From: an uncultured Selenomonadales bacterium
Lineage (GTDB): Bacteria > Bacillota > Negativicutes > Acidaminococcales > Acidaminococcaceae
Direction: 5' to 3'
DNA length: 64,000 nucleotides
NCBI GenBank assembly: GCA_900314855.1
Contig: OMWZ01000009.1
Span: 1 to 64,000, forward strand
Shown: positions 8,883-18,367 of the stretch, one piece after another
Numbering within the stretch: position 1 is the first letter of the stretch
Layout of the letters: every line of letters begins with the position of its first letter
Notes under the pieces: generated by a model
What the model was told of the DNA's origin: nothing
Seen by the model: only the letters and a program-made list of their open reading frames with translations
Databases searched by the model: none
Program-made: the position numbers and the translations under genes

Positions 8883-9031
8883 ACGGTGATTCCCCCTTTT
8901 TCGATATTTGCATACTTACACCATTCGCCGTCCGGGCACATTTTCCTGCTGCCACCGGGACAGGGTCCGTGTCTTTTTTGAAATTGTTACGACTGTTACA
9001 CTTTTGGATTTTCGGTCACTTTCCGGCACTG

Positions 9032-9586
9032 TTACAGCCTCCCCAACAAGGACGCGGCCCCCAGGGCCGCCAGGGATTTGGCGTCGTACAGGCGGCCATC
9101 CCGCACGGCCGCGCGGATCTCCTCCATCGTAAAGGCTTCCAGTTTCAGCGTCTCGTCCTCATCGAGATGCTGGCCGTGCTGGTGCAGGCCCGTCGCCTTG
9201 TACAGATGGATAACTTCGTCCGTAAACCCCGGCGTGGTAGCGATAGCCGTCAGGTATTCCCACCGGTCCGCCTCATAGCCCGTCTCCTCGGCCAGTTCCC
9301 GGCGCGCGCAGTGCTCCGGCTCTTCCCCCGGATCGAGCTTGCCCGCCGGGATCTCGTACATCACCGTGCCCAACGCGTAGCGATATTGTTTTTCCAGGAG
9401 GATGCGGCCATCCGCCAGGACCGCCAAAACGGCCGCCGCGCCAGGATGTCGTACCACTTCCCGCGTCGACGTGCGGCCATTGGGCAATTTCGCCTTGTCC
9501 ACAAAAACCTTCAACATGCGTCCTTGAAAAGCAGGCTCACTGGAAATCCGGAGTTCGTCCAGCTCCGGATCGGACATCTTTTTCAT
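9032..9586 (-). CDS. NUDIX hydrolase, ADP-ribose pyrophosphatase type
   Basis: Likely cleaves ADP-ribose to AMP and ribose 5-phosphate. The 184-residue protein carries an intact Nudix box, GKLDPGEEPEHCARRELAEE followed by TGY, preceded by QYRYALGTVMYEIPAG, which is typical of the ADP-ribose group (NudF/YqkG). The MKKM start lies 4 bases after the recN stop behind AAAGGA. The longer frame overlaps recN and is not used. Last gene of the long minus-strand run. Confidence 0.88.
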   Translation of the reverse strand: MKKMSDPELDELRISSEPAFQGRMLKVFVDKAKLPNGRTSTREVVRHPGAAAVLAVLADGRILLEKQYRYALGTVMYEIPAGKLDPGEEPEHCARRELAEETGYEADRWEYLTAIATTPGFTDEVIHLYKATGLHQHGQHLDEDETLKLEAFTMEEIRAAVRDGRLYDAKSLAALGAASLLGRL

Positions 9587-9590
9587 CTCG

Positions 9591-11315
9591 TTATCCTTTC
9601 CGGCCCTGCGGCTGCCTTGTTTTGCCGTCCCGGGCCGCTTCCCTCTTAAAATGATCGGCTGCCTCCAATAATTCGCGGGCATTCGCTTCGGCGGAACGGC
9701 TCACGTGGGAGCCAGTGGCCATGCGCATGATTTCCTGCACCCGCTCTTCCCGATCCAGGGCCGCCAGCCGCGTCACCGTGCGGTCTCCCTCGGACTCCTT
9801 GCGGATGCGGATCTGATGGTCCGCGAAGGCTGCGATCTGGGGCAGATGCGTAATGCACAGCACTTGGCTGTCCCGCGCGATCAGGGCCAGTTTTTCCGCC
9901 ATTTTCTGCGCCGTCACGCCGCCGACGCCCGTATCGATTTCGTCGAAAACCATGGTCCGCACGCCCGACGTGTGGATGAGGACCGTTTTCAAGGCCAACG
10001 CCAGACGGCTCAATTCCCCGCCTGACGCCACCTGGGCCAGGGGCCGGAGAGGCTCGCCGCGGTTCGCCGAAAAGAGGAATTCCATCTGGTCCCGTCCGTC
10101 TTCCCCGAAATCAGGCTTTTCAGAAAATTGGATGGTAAACCGCCCCTCCGGCATGGCGAGATCCCGCAAAGGGACCGTCACGGCCTCGCAAAGCGCCTGC
10201 GCCGCGCGCTGCCGCTCCTGCGTCAGGGTTACCGCCGCCGCGCCTAGGGACTCCGTTTCCCGCTGGCACCGCTCCCGGGCCCGGGCCACGCGCCGGTCCA
10301 GGTCCTGCAGTTCCTCGTACTGTTCCCGGGCCCGCTGCCCGTAGGCAAGGATAGCCGCCTCCCCCGGGCCGTATTTTTTCTGGAGCCGATACAACAGGTC
10401 GAGCCGCTCCTGGACTTCGCCCAGGCGGGCGGGGTCGAAATCCTGGCTTTCCTGGTAATCCCGTAGGCGGCTCTTCGCATCATCGGCGGCAATCCAGGCA
10501 CTGTCCAGGCCCTCGTAGATTTCCTGCAGCGCCGGATCGAAGCGCTTGGCCGTTTCCACGGCGCCGCGGCTGGCAGCCAGCAAATCCAGGGCTCCCTTCT
10601 CGCTGTCCAGCAGTGCGAAGGCCTGCGTCAAGGACGAGCGTATCCGGTCGGCGTGCTGCAGGACCTTCTCCTCGTCCCGGAGCCGTTCCTCCTCGCCCGG
10701 CGCCACGGCCGCCTCCTCGATTTCCTGGATTTCCCACTGGAGCCGGTCCATGAGGCGCTCCCGCTGACTGCCCTTCGCTTCCAGCTCCGCCAGGGCCCGA
10801 CACGCTTCCTGCCAGCGCCCGTATCCTTCCTCGTAGCGACGGCGCGCGCCGCTCCCGGCTTCTCCGCCGAAGGCGTCCGTAAGGCGCAGGGGCATCCCGG
10901 GATGCAGCAGGGACTGGTTCTCGTGCTGCCCGTGGATGTCGACGAGAAGGCGGCTCACGCGTTTCAGCACCGCCAGTGGCACGGGAACGCCGTTGAGACT
11001 GCTGCGGCCCTTGCCCGCCGCCGTCAGGGTCCGTTTCAAAAAGAGGCTTTCCTCTTCGTCGATATCCTGCTCCCGAAGCAAGGCCGTTATCCGCGGGTCC
11101 CCCTCCGTGTCGAACACGGCCTGGACGCGGAATTCATCCGTGCCGGAACGGACAAATGAAGTCGACGCCCGTCCTCCCAGGACGATGCCGAAGGCGTCGA
11201 CGAGAATCGATTTGCCCGCGCCGGTCTCGCCGGTAAAGATATTGAGGCCCCGCGTGAATTCCACCTGCGCGTCCTCAATTAGGGCAAAATTATGGACTTG
11301 CAATGATTGAAGCAT
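9591..11315 (-). CDS. recN: DNA repair protein RecN
   Basis: SMC-like ATPase acting early at double-strand breaks. The 574 residues match the family: LQVHNFALIEDAQVEFTRGL, Walker A GETGAGKS, VDIHGQHENQSL, long coiled coils (about 150-360), the signature ASGGELSRLALALK, the Walker B region VFDEIDTGVGG and CITHLPQIAAFAD. Five bases separate it from argR upstream, the usual argR-recN pairing of Firmicutes. Confidence 0.97.
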   Translation of the reverse strand: MLQSLQVHNFALIEDAQVEFTRGLNIFTGETGAGKSILVDAFGIVLGGRASTSFVRSGTDEFRVQAVFDTEGDPRITALLREQDIDEEESLFLKRTLTAAGKGRSSLNGVPVPLAVLKRVSRLLVDIHGQHENQSLLHPGMPLRLTDAFGGEAGSGARRRYEEGYGRWQEACRALAELEAKGSQRERLMDRLQWEIQEIEEAAVAPGEEERLRDEEKVLQHADRIRSSLTQAFALLDSEKGALDLLAASRGAVETAKRFDPALQEIYEGLDSAWIAADDAKSRLRDYQESQDFDPARLGEVQERLDLLYRLQKKYGPGEAAILAYGQRAREQYEELQDLDRRVARARERCQRETESLGAAAVTLTQERQRAAQALCEAVTVPLRDLAMPEGRFTIQFSEKPDFGEDGRDQMEFLFSANRGEPLRPLAQVASGGELSRLALALKTVLIHTSGVRTMVFDEIDTGVGGVTAQKMAEKLALIARDSQVLCITHLPQIAAFADHQIRIRKESEGDRTVTRLAALDREERVQEIMRMATGSHVSRSAEANARELLEAADHFKREAARDGKTRQPQGRKG

Positions 11316-11320
11316 GGTCC

Positions 11321-11773
11321 TCAGCGTCCTTTGAAATTAAAGTGTGACGCGAACACAGCCGCGCTTTCCGGCTTGTCGAGCACACAGAAAATCGTGTCAT
11401 CCCCGGCGACCGTGCCGAGGACTTCGGGCCACTTCATGTAGTCGATGACATACGCCACGGCGTCAGCCGTACTGGGCATGGTGTGAAGGACGGCCATGTT
11501 GCCGCCGAACTTCAGGGTCAGGACAGAATCGCGGAACGTGCGTTCCAGCCGGTCCTGCGTCACCATGTGCCCGTGTTCCTTCGGGTAGGCATACCGGTAA
11601 GTGCCCTGCGCGTTCGGGACCTTGACCAGCATCATTTCCTTGATGTCCCGGGAAACCGTTGCCTGGGTCACGGAAAACCCCTCCCGCTCCAGCGCGTTGG
11701 CCAGTTCTTCCTGTGTTTCGATGTTGTTCGCTTCGATGATTTCCCGGATCTTTGCCTGTCTCAGACTTTTCAT
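11321..11773 (-). CDS. argR: Arginine repressor
   Basis: Hexameric regulator of arginine metabolism. The 150-residue protein has the winged-helix N-terminal domain (REIIEANNIETQEELANAL, VTQATVSRDIKEM) and the arginine-binding C-terminal domain ending VAGDDTIFCVLDKPE. RBS GAGGAG precedes the ATG. It sits in the nadK-argR-recN order common in Firmicutes. Confidence 0.96.
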   Translation of the reverse strand: MKSLRQAKIREIIEANNIETQEELANALEREGFSVTQATVSRDIKEMMLVKVPNAQGTYRYAYPKEHGHMVTQDRLERTFRDSVLTLKFGGNMAVLHTMPSTADAVAYVIDYMKWPEVLGTVAGDDTIFCVLDKPESAAVFASHFNFKGR

Positions 11774-11852
11774 ATTTCAAACTCCTCGTAACCGCGTCCC
11801 CGCGGAATTCCTATTTTCTTTCGCAGGGCGGCGCCATACCGTCCTGCCCGCC

Positions 11853-12710
11853 TCAAAGATTGCGAATCAGTTTCTCCTGCCAGGTCTCGTAATAATCGCG
11901 GTCTGTCAGACGGATGAGGCGCAGCGTTTTCGGGCTGCGCGTAATCTCGGCCCGCTCCCCCTGGGACAAACTGCACAAGCTGATGCCGTCCGATGACAAG
12001 ACCACATCGGCCATGTTTTCCTGCAAAAGCTGGATTTGGACCAGCTCCGACGCCGGGATGACCAGCGGGCGGGAACTCAAATTATGGGACGCGATAGGCG
12101 TGATAATCATGACATCCAGCCCCGGTTCCACCAGAGGTCCGCCGGCAGACAGGGAATAGGCCGTGGATCCCGTGGCCGTGGAGATGATCAGCCCGTCGGC
12201 AGCATAGGTACCCGACGGCTTGTGGTTAATCCACATGGCGAAATGATTGATGGTGGACAGGTTATCCCGCGCCGCCACAAACTCATTGATGGCCAGAAAG
12301 GTATCCCCCTCCTGCCGGCCGTCGGTGCCGACGACCCGCAATTGCAGCAAGTGGCGCCGCTCCTCTTTCAGATGTCCCCGGCTCAAGGCCTGCAGGGCCG
12401 CGCGGGCGCAATCCGCATCGACTTCGGCCAGGAAACCAAGATGGCCGAAATTGATCCCGAAGACCGGAATATCCTTTTCCACCATGCAGCGGGCCATGCG
12501 AAGGAAAGTCCCGTCGCCGCCAAGGGAAACCGCCACGTCTATGGCCGGCGTCCCCCCTGTCCACGCGTCCGTCCCGAACGCCCGGGCCCATTCCGGCGGC
12601 AGCTGGACGGCAATCCCGTCGTCCGCGCATTCCCGCAGGATGGCCGGCAGGGAGTCCTGCACTTTGTCGATCTTCATGTTGGGGAACAACCCCAGACACA
12701 ACTTTTTCAT
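11853..12710 (-). CDS. nadK: NAD kinase
   Basis: Makes NADP from NAD. The 285-residue protein has the GGDGTFLRM motif, FGINFGHLGFLAEVD, the NE motif in LAINEFVAARD, DGLIISTATGSTAYSLSAGGP and ITPIASHNLSSRPLVIP. It lies 12 bases downstream of tlyA, in line with the asp23-to-recN run. Confidence 0.96.
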   Translation of the reverse strand: MKKLCLGLFPNMKIDKVQDSLPAILRECADDGIAVQLPPEWARAFGTDAWTGGTPAIDVAVSLGGDGTFLRMARCMVEKDIPVFGINFGHLGFLAEVDADCARAALQALSRGHLKEERRHLLQLRVVGTDGRQEGDTFLAINEFVAARDNLSTINHFAMWINHKPSGTYAADGLIISTATGSTAYSLSAGGPLVEPGLDVMIITPIASHNLSSRPLVIPASELVQIQLLQENMADVVLSSDGISLCSLSQGERAEITRSPKTLRLIRLTDRDYYETWQEKLIRNL

Positions 12711-12722
12711 ACGTCCATCCCC

Positions 12723-13580
12723 TCACGCATCCAACGTGGCATGGGACCAGGAGACGAGGGCATCGACATCCTCCGGCGCGACGCAGTCCGGAAGCCCCTT
12801 CTCCGTCGTTAGATACAGCAAATATTCGATATTGCCTTCCGGTCCCTTGACCGGCGAAAATTCCAGTCCACCAAGGCCGAAACCCTGCGCCTTGGCAAAA
12901 GCGATGACGCGATGAAGCACGTCGCGGTGCACCGCCGGGTCCCGGACGACCCCCTTCTTGCCGACGTGTTCCCTTCCCGCCTCAAATTGCGGTTTCACCA
13001 AGGCCAGGACAAACCCGCCCGGCGCCAGGATCCGGCGCACGGCCGGCAGGATTTTCTCCAGGGAAATGAAAGCGACGTCGATAGACGCGGCCCCGACCGG
13101 TTCCGGCAGGCTCGTTTCGTCCAGCAGCCGCGCATTGGTCCGTTCCATGTTCACCACCCGCGGGTCCGTCCGCAGTTTCCACGCCAGCTGCCCGTAGCCG
13201 ACATCGATGGCGTACACGCGGGCCGCGCCGTTCTGGAGGGCGCAGTCCGTAAAGCCGCCCGTCGAGGCGCCGATGTCGGCCATAACCTTTCCGGCCACGG
13301 AGATGGGAAAGACCTGTAGGGCCTTTTCCAGCTTCAGGCCGCCGCGGCTGACATACCGCAGCTTTTCGCCCAGCAGGCGGATAACGGCCCCTTCCTGGAC
13401 CGGCGTTCCCGGTTTGTCCACCTTCTGGCCGCCGACCAGGATCTGTCCCGCCATAATGGCCGCCTGGGCCTTGGCACGGCTTTCAAAGTGGCCTTGCTCC
13501 ACCAGGTAGGCGTCCAAGCGCAGTTTTTTCTTTTTCTTTGGTTTTTCCCCCTGCACGAGGGGTTCCTGTTCATGCTCCAT
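12723..13580 (-). CDS. tlyA: TlyA family rRNA 2'-O-methyltransferase
   Basis: Predicted to 2'-O-methylate rRNA (the family was first named haemolysin). The 285-residue protein joins an S4 RNA-binding domain (RLDAYLVEQGHFESRAKAQ, residues about 20-80) to an FtsJ-like methyltransferase: VSRGGLKLEKAL, the SAM motif DIGASTGGFTDC, DVAFISLEKILP and LVKPQFEAGRE. A lysine-rich N-terminal tail is visible. Its start overlaps the dxs stop by 11 bases. Confidence 0.94.
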   Translation of the reverse strand: MEHEQEPLVQGEKPKKKKKLRLDAYLVEQGHFESRAKAQAAIMAGQILVGGQKVDKPGTPVQEGAVIRLLGEKLRYVSRGGLKLEKALQVFPISVAGKVMADIGASTGGFTDCALQNGAARVYAIDVGYGQLAWKLRTDPRVVNMERTNARLLDETSLPEPVGAASIDVAFISLEKILPAVRRILAPGGFVLALVKPQFEAGREHVGKKGVVRDPAVHRDVLHRVIAFAKAQGFGLGGLEFSPVKGPEGNIEYLLYLTTEKGLPDCVAPEDVDALVSWSHATLDA

Positions 13581-15483
13581 GAGTCGTTTCGCCGTCCTTC
13601 GCGTCCAGGAAACGGAGAATCCGTTCCTTCATGGTTTTCTCATCCAGCCCCATATCCCGGAGCAGCAGCTTCACGTCCCCATGGGGGACGAACTCATCCG
13701 GAATGCCAAAGCGGAGCACCCGGACCGCCCCCAGGAGTCCCTTCTTGTTCAACGTCTCTAGGATGGCGTCGCCGACCCCGCCCTTGAGGACGCCCTCTTC
13801 CATCGTCACGATGCGGCCCGTACGGCGGGCGTCCCGTTCCAGGAGCGCCTCGTCGAGAGGCTTGGCAAAGCGCATGTTCACGACTCCCGCGTCAATCCCG
13901 CAGGCCCGCAGGTCTGCGGCGACGCGGCATGCCGGCGCGACCATGCTGCCGATAGCCCAGATGGCCAGGTCCCGACCTTCGGACAAGGATTCCGCCTTGC
14001 CGACCGGCAGCGCGTGCAGGGGTGCCGAGCAATCGACACCCAGCCCGCTGCCGCGCGGATACCGCAGGGAAATGGGTCCCTGGTCGTATTCCATGGCCGT
14101 TTTCAGCATGTGACGCAGCTCGTCCTCGTCCTTCGGGGCCATGATGACCACGTCCGGAAGGGGCAGCAGATAAGCGTAATCGAACACGCCGTGGTGCGTC
14201 GGCCCGTCATCGCCGACCAGGCCCGCCCGGTCCATGCACAGTTTGACCGGCAAGCGCTGGAGGCACACATCGTGCACGATCTGGTCATAGGCCCGCTGCA
14301 TGAAGGTCGAATAAATGGCCGCCACGGGCTTCATGCCCTGCGTCGCCAGGCCGGCGGCGAAAGTCACGGCATGCTGTTCCGCGATGCCCACGTCGAAGAA
14401 ACGGTCCGGGAAGCGTTCCTTGAAGGCTTCCGTCCCCGTCCCGTCGGGCATCGCCGCGGTAATGGCGACGATGGACGGATCCGTTTCCGCCAGCTCGATC
14501 AAGGTTTTGCCAAAGACATCCGTATACTTGGGCGCCGGGCTGGACGAAGGCACTTTTTTGCCGGTGGCGATGTCAAACGGTCCCGTGCCGTGGAAAGAAT
14601 TGGGTTTCTCTTCCGCCGGCCCGTAGCCCTTGCCCTTTTTGGTAATGACGTGGACCAGGACTGGGCCCGGTTCCTCCTTGGCCTTGGACAAGACATCCAC
14701 CAATTCCTCGATGTTGTGGCCATCGATGGGGCCGAAATATTTGATACCCAAGTGCTCAAAGACCGACTCCGGCAAGACCAGGTATTTCACACCGGCCTTG
14801 ACGCGGCCTATGGCTTCCAGCACGTCCTGGCCGCGGTCAATGCCGCCAAGCCACTTCTCTAGGTCGCCCTTGAGTTTCTTGTACGTGTCCCCGGTCCGCA
14901 GGGCGTACAGATAGTGGGACATGGCGCCGACGTTCCGGGAAATGGACATTTCGTTGTCATTGAGGATGATGACCATGCGGCGTTTCGTGTCTCCCACATG
15001 GTTCAGCGCCTCAAAGGACATGCCGCCCGTCATGGCCCCGTCGCCGATCACGGCGGCGACGTTGAAGCGTTCCCCCTTCAAGTCCCGCGCCGCCGCAATG
15101 CCATCGGCAGCAGAGATGGAAGTGCTGGCATGACCGACGCCAAAGGCATCGCAGGGGCTTTCCGTCAACTTCGGGAACCCGCTGAGCCCGCCATACTGGC
15201 GCAGCGAATCGAAGCGGTCCTTGCGCCCCGTCAGGATTTTATGCACATAGGCCTGGTGGCCGACGTCAAAGACAATCTTGTCCTGGGGGCAGTCAAAGAC
15301 CTTGTGCAAGGCCAGTGTCAATTCCACGACGCCAAGGTTCGGGGCCAGATGCCCTCCCGTGCGGGACACGATGTCGACGAGGAACGCGCGGATTTCCGCG
15401 GCAAGCCCCTGCAATTCCGGCAAGGACAAGGCGCGCAGATCCTGGGGACAGTTCACCCGGTCCAGTATTCGGTATTTGCTCAT
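13570..15483 (-). CDS. dxs: 1-deoxy-D-xylulose-5-phosphate synthase
   Basis: First enzyme of the MEP isoprenoid pathway; condenses pyruvate and glyceraldehyde 3-phosphate with thiamine diphosphate. The 637 residues include HLAPNLGVVELTLALH, DVGHQAYVHKILTGR, VIGDGAMTGGMSFEALN, ILNDNEMSIS, FDVGIAEQHAVTFAAG, DRAGLVGDDGPTHHG and RYPRG. The ATG has no close ribosome-binding site. AAAGGAG lies upstream of an 18-base perfect palindrome that stands between it and the start. It follows ispA, as in many Firmicutes. Confidence 0.97.
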   Translation of the reverse strand: MSKYRILDRVNCPQDLRALSLPELQGLAAEIRAFLVDIVSRTGGHLAPNLGVVELTLALHKVFDCPQDKIVFDVGHQAYVHKILTGRKDRFDSLRQYGGLSGFPKLTESPCDAFGVGHASTSISAADGIAAARDLKGERFNVAAVIGDGAMTGGMSFEALNHVGDTKRRMVIILNDNEMSISRNVGAMSHYLYALRTGDTYKKLKGDLEKWLGGIDRGQDVLEAIGRVKAGVKYLVLPESVFEHLGIKYFGPIDGHNIEELVDVLSKAKEEPGPVLVHVITKKGKGYGPAEEKPNSFHGTGPFDIATGKKVPSSSPAPKYTDVFGKTLIELAETDPSIVAITAAMPDGTGTEAFKERFPDRFFDVGIAEQHAVTFAAGLATQGMKPVAAIYSTFMQRAYDQIVHDVCLQRLPVKLCMDRAGLVGDDGPTHHGVFDYAYLLPLPDVVIMAPKDEDELRHMLKTAMEYDQGPISLRYPRGSGLGVDCSAPLHALPVGKAESLSEGRDLAIWAIGSMVAPACRVAADLRACGIDAGVVNMRFAKPLDEALLERDARRTGRIVTMEEGVLKGGVGDAILETLNKKGLLGAVRVLRFGIPDEFVPHGDVKLLLRDMGLDEKTMKERILRFLDAKDGETTHGA

Positions 15484-15493
15484 AGTATCGATA

Positions 15494-15511
15494 GACGGCG
15501 CGCGCGCCGTC
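15494..15511. promoter_or_regulatory. Perfect palindrome between the Shine-Dalgarno and the dxs start
   Basis: GACGGCGCGCGCGCCGTC is an exact 18-base palindrome. In the dxs mRNA it would fold between AAAGGAG (15514-15520) and the ATG, leaving about 12 unpaired bases between SD and start. It may tune dxs translation. Confidence 0.5.
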
Positions 15512-15573
15512 TTCTCCTTTCTTCCTGTTCCGTCCTGCCGTCGCGCCGGCAGTTCGTCCGTGGCGGCAACGTA

Positions 15574-16455
15574 TCAGCTGCGTCGGTGGCACATGAGTTT
15601 TGCCAGTTCCCGCAGGGCATCGGCCTTTTCCCCGAACATATCCAGGCACCGCAAGGCTTCTTCCGTCGTCTCGTCCGCCATTTTCCGCGCCTCTTCCAAC
15701 CCAAAGAGACTGACATAGGTCGATTTTTCGTTCTTGGCGTCGCTGCCGATGGGTTTGCCCAATTCTTCCTGCGTACTTGTCACGTCGAGGATATCATCCT
15801 CGATCTGGAAGGCCAGACCTACCAGTTCCGCGAAGCGTGTCAACGCCAGGAGCTGTTCCTCCGTCGCGCCGGCCAAATGGGCCCCGCCGCGGACGGCGGC
15901 AATGAACATAGCGCCGGTCTTGCCCTCGTGCAGGGTCTTCAGCTCCTTCGCCGAGATAGCGCGTCCCTCCGCTTCCAGGTCCAGAGCCTGGCCGCCGACC
16001 ATCCCGAAATTGCCGGCGCACATGGCTGTCTCATGGATGAATTCCACCAGCGTCGACGGCTTCACATTCCGCTGTTCCGCCATGACCTCGAAAGCCAGCG
16101 TCAGCAGGCCGTCCCCGGCCAGAAGGGCCAGGGCCTCGCCGAAGACCTTGTGGTTCGTCAGGCGTCCCCGACGGTAATCGTCATTATCCATGCACGGCAG
16201 GTCGTCATGAATCAGGGAATAGGTGTGGATCATTTCCAGGCCGCAGGCCGCCGTCAGGAAATCGTACCCATTGGCGCCCAGGGCGTCGGCCGTTGCCATG
16301 AGCAGGATAGGCCGCAGCCGTTTCCCGCCGGCCAGAAGGCTGTATTTCATGGCGTCGTCCACATTGGAGATGCCCCGTTTCTGCATGCGTTTTTCCAAAA
16401 AGTTGTCGACGAGCTGCTTGCGACTCTCGTAATATTTCTCAAAATCCAGTGCCAT
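15574..16455 (-). CDS. ispA: Polyprenyl (farnesyl) diphosphate synthase
   Basis: Short-chain trans-prenyl synthase making farnesyl or geranyl diphosphate. The 293-residue protein has GGKRLRP, the first aspartate motif in LIHDDLPCMDNDDYRRG, GKTGAMFIAA, and the second, DDILD, in FQIEDDILDVTST. It overlaps xseB by 17 bases and lies 90 bases before dxs, the usual xseB-ispA-dxs order. Confidence 0.95.
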   Translation of the reverse strand: MALDFEKYYESRKQLVDNFLEKRMQKRGISNVDDAMKYSLLAGGKRLRPILLMATADALGANGYDFLTAACGLEMIHTYSLIHDDLPCMDNDDYRRGRLTNHKVFGEALALLAGDGLLTLAFEVMAEQRNVKPSTLVEFIHETAMCAGNFGMVGGQALDLEAEGRAISAKELKTLHEGKTGAMFIAAVRGGAHLAGATEEQLLALTRFAELVGLAFQIEDDILDVTSTQEELGKPIGSDAKNEKSTYVSLFGLEEARKMADETTEEALRCLDMFGEKADALRELAKLMCHRRS

Positions 16456-16759
16456 TGCTTCCGTTCCCTTCCCCTTCTACCGACTCCGCTTCGCTGGGCA
16501 TGCTTTCCTGTCGGAACTCCTTCAGGGGTTCCGTCGCGACTTCGTCCCGGCCGGCGGCTTCCAAGTTCAACTGTTCCACCTGCGCCTTGGCGAGATTCAG
16601 CTTCGCCAGGCAGGCTTTGCTCAGTTCCGTCCCGTACTGGAACTCCTCGATGGCCTCATCCAGCGGCAGTTCCCCGCTTTCCAGGGCCGCCACGGTTTCC
16701 TCCAGTTTCTGCAAGGCCTCTTCGAATTTAATTCCTTTCGGTACTTTTTTGACAGCCAT
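16439..16759 (-). CDS. xseB: Exonuclease VII small subunit
   Basis: Partner of XseA in single-strand DNA exonuclease VII. The helical core is clear: FEEALQKLEETVAALESGEL, PLDEAIEEFQYGTELSKACL and LNLAKAQVEQL. At 106 residues it is longer than the usual 70-80; the acidic, Gly/Ser-rich tail (after residue 75) is extra and overlaps ispA. Confidence 0.95.
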   Translation of the reverse strand: MAVKKVPKGIKFEEALQKLEETVAALESGELPLDEAIEEFQYGTELSKACLAKLNLAKAQVEQLNLEAAGRDEVATEPLKEFRQESMPSEAESVEGEGNGSNGTGF

Positions 16760-16774
16760 ATGCGTTCCTCGTTT

Positions 16775-18367
16775 CTATGTTTCCCGCCTTCCGGCCTGGG
16801 GCCGCGCGGGCAGTATTTGTTCGCCTAGTTGCGGGAGCGTGTCCCTGTGGATGTCCTGGACAACCGTTTCCAAGGTGCCGTCCCCGACTTGTGTCACCAG
16901 GGTGTCTCCCCAGCGCACCTGCCCGACGGACCGGATCAGTCGTCCCGTCGCATCTTTAGTCCAGCTGTATCCCCGGCCCAGGATGGCCAGGGGACTCACG
17001 CCGTCCAGCCGGGCCGCCTGCAGCGCGAGCCGATTCCCGTCCCGGGCCAGCTGCTGGTCCATGGCAGCCTGCAGCCGCCGCTGCAGTTCCTGCCACTGCC
17101 GTTCCCGTCCCTCTACCAGCTGCCGTCCTTCGGGCAGGCGCGATTTTACCTGTCCCCACCGGTCTGCCGCCACGTACAGGCACGCCTGCAGGGCGGCCGG
17201 CAGTTTTTCCCGGGACCGTGCCAACCGATACTCCAGTTGTTCCACCCGGCGCGGCAGGCCATGGGCCAGCCTCTCCCAAACCCGGTCGTACCGTTCCGAC
17301 GGCAGCTCCAAAAGTTTGTCCGGGCGCTGCAGATATGGCGACCGGCGGCAGCGGCCGACCCGGTCTTCCACTCGGTCCAGCTGGGACCTGACAGCGTGGT
17401 ACATCCGCAGCCACTGGTTTCGGATGGCCGCTGCCTGGGTGTTCCGGTCCGGTACCACAAGACGGGCCGCGTCCGTCGGCGTCGCCGTTTCCATCAGGGC
17501 GACGAAGTCCGCTACGGTCATATCGATCGAATGGCCAATGGACGTGATGACAGGGATTTTCGACGTCGCCACGGCCCGGGCCACCATTTCCTCGTTGAAA
17601 GCCCACAAGTCTTCCTTGCTGCCGCCGCCGCGTCCGACAATCAGCACGTCCGCCAGATGATGACGGTTCAGGAAGCGGATGCCTTCGGCGATTTGCGTGG
17701 GGGCGGCGCTGCCCTGGACCTGGACGGGATACAGCAGCAGACGGACGCCGGGCCAGCGATCCCGGGCCACGCGGACAATATCACGGACAGCCGCGCCGTC
17801 CGGCGACGTAACCAACCCGATTCGCTCAGGCAGGACCGGCAGTTTCCACTTTGCCTGCTTGACAGCGGGATCCATGTATCCTTCGGCATACAGCTGCCGT
17901 TTCAGCCGCTCCCTGGCTTCTGCCTTGGCTCCTTCCCCTGTCAGCTGCAGGGACTGGACGACAAGGCGGTACTCCCCGCCCACCGTGTAAAGGTTGACAG
18001 CCCCGCCGGCAAGGCAGGTCTTGCCGTTTTGTGGGGGTGTAAGCCCCTTGTGTTGGGCCGTGCCCGAAAAAACAACGCAGCGGAGCTGGTACGTCGACCG
18101 CCCGTCCTTCTGGACGAGGGTGAAGAACCAGTGGCCGCTGACGCTGATCTTGAGGGAACTGACTTCGCCTACCACCAGGACATGCTGCAGCCGGTCGTCC
18201 CCGGTCAAGGCGTCATTCACCAGTTCATTCAGGCCGCGCACCGTAAAAGGGGCCGGCGCTTCCGTCCCGCCCGAAGACCCGGCGTCAGGCAGGGTCCCGC
18301 CAAAAAGGGAATCCGTTTCCTGCAGGGCGTTGGCGAAACCGCCATAACTGCGTTTCCGACGATACAT
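16775..18367 (-). CDS. xseA: Exonuclease VII large subunit
   Basis: Catalytic subunit of exonuclease VII. The 530 residues show an OB-fold domain (LQHVLVVGEVSSLKISVSGH), the nuclease core (GLVTSPDGAAVRDI, VLIVGRGGGSKEDLWAFNEE, SIGHSIDMTVADFVA), a coiled-coil C-terminus and the final ILGRGYSWTKD. It is somewhat longer than the usual 400-460 because of a 40-residue N-terminal stretch. The usual GHE.D motif reads GHSID. Its ATG shares one base with the upstream stop (TGATG). Confidence 0.93.
   Translation of the reverse strand: MYRRKRSYGGFANALQETDSLFGGTLPDAGSSGGTEAPAPFTVRGLNELVNDALTGDDRLQHVLVVGEVSSLKISVSGHWFFTLVQKDGRSTYQLRCVVFSGTAQHKGLTPPQNGKTCLAGGAVNLYTVGGEYRLVVQSLQLTGEGAKAEARERLKRQLYAEGYMDPAVKQAKWKLPVLPERIGLVTSPDGAAVRDIVRVARDRWPGVRLLLYPVQVQGSAAPTQIAEGIRFLNRHHLADVLIVGRGGGSKEDLWAFNEEMVARAVATSKIPVITSIGHSIDMTVADFVALMETATPTDAARLVVPDRNTQAAAIRNQWLRMYHAVRSQLDRVEDRVGRCRRSPYLQRPDKLLELPSERYDRVWERLAHGLPRRVEQLEYRLARSREKLPAALQACLYVAADRWGQVKSRLPEGRQLVEGRERQWQELQRRLQAAMDQQLARDGNRLALQAARLDGVSPLAILGRGYSWTKDATGRLIRSVGQVRWGDTLVTQVGDGTLETVVQDIHRDTLPQLGEQILPARPQAGRRET

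Noticed and set aside
14914-16731. Plus-strand open frame of 605 codons
   Set aside because: Antisense to dxs, ispA and xseB; no motif.
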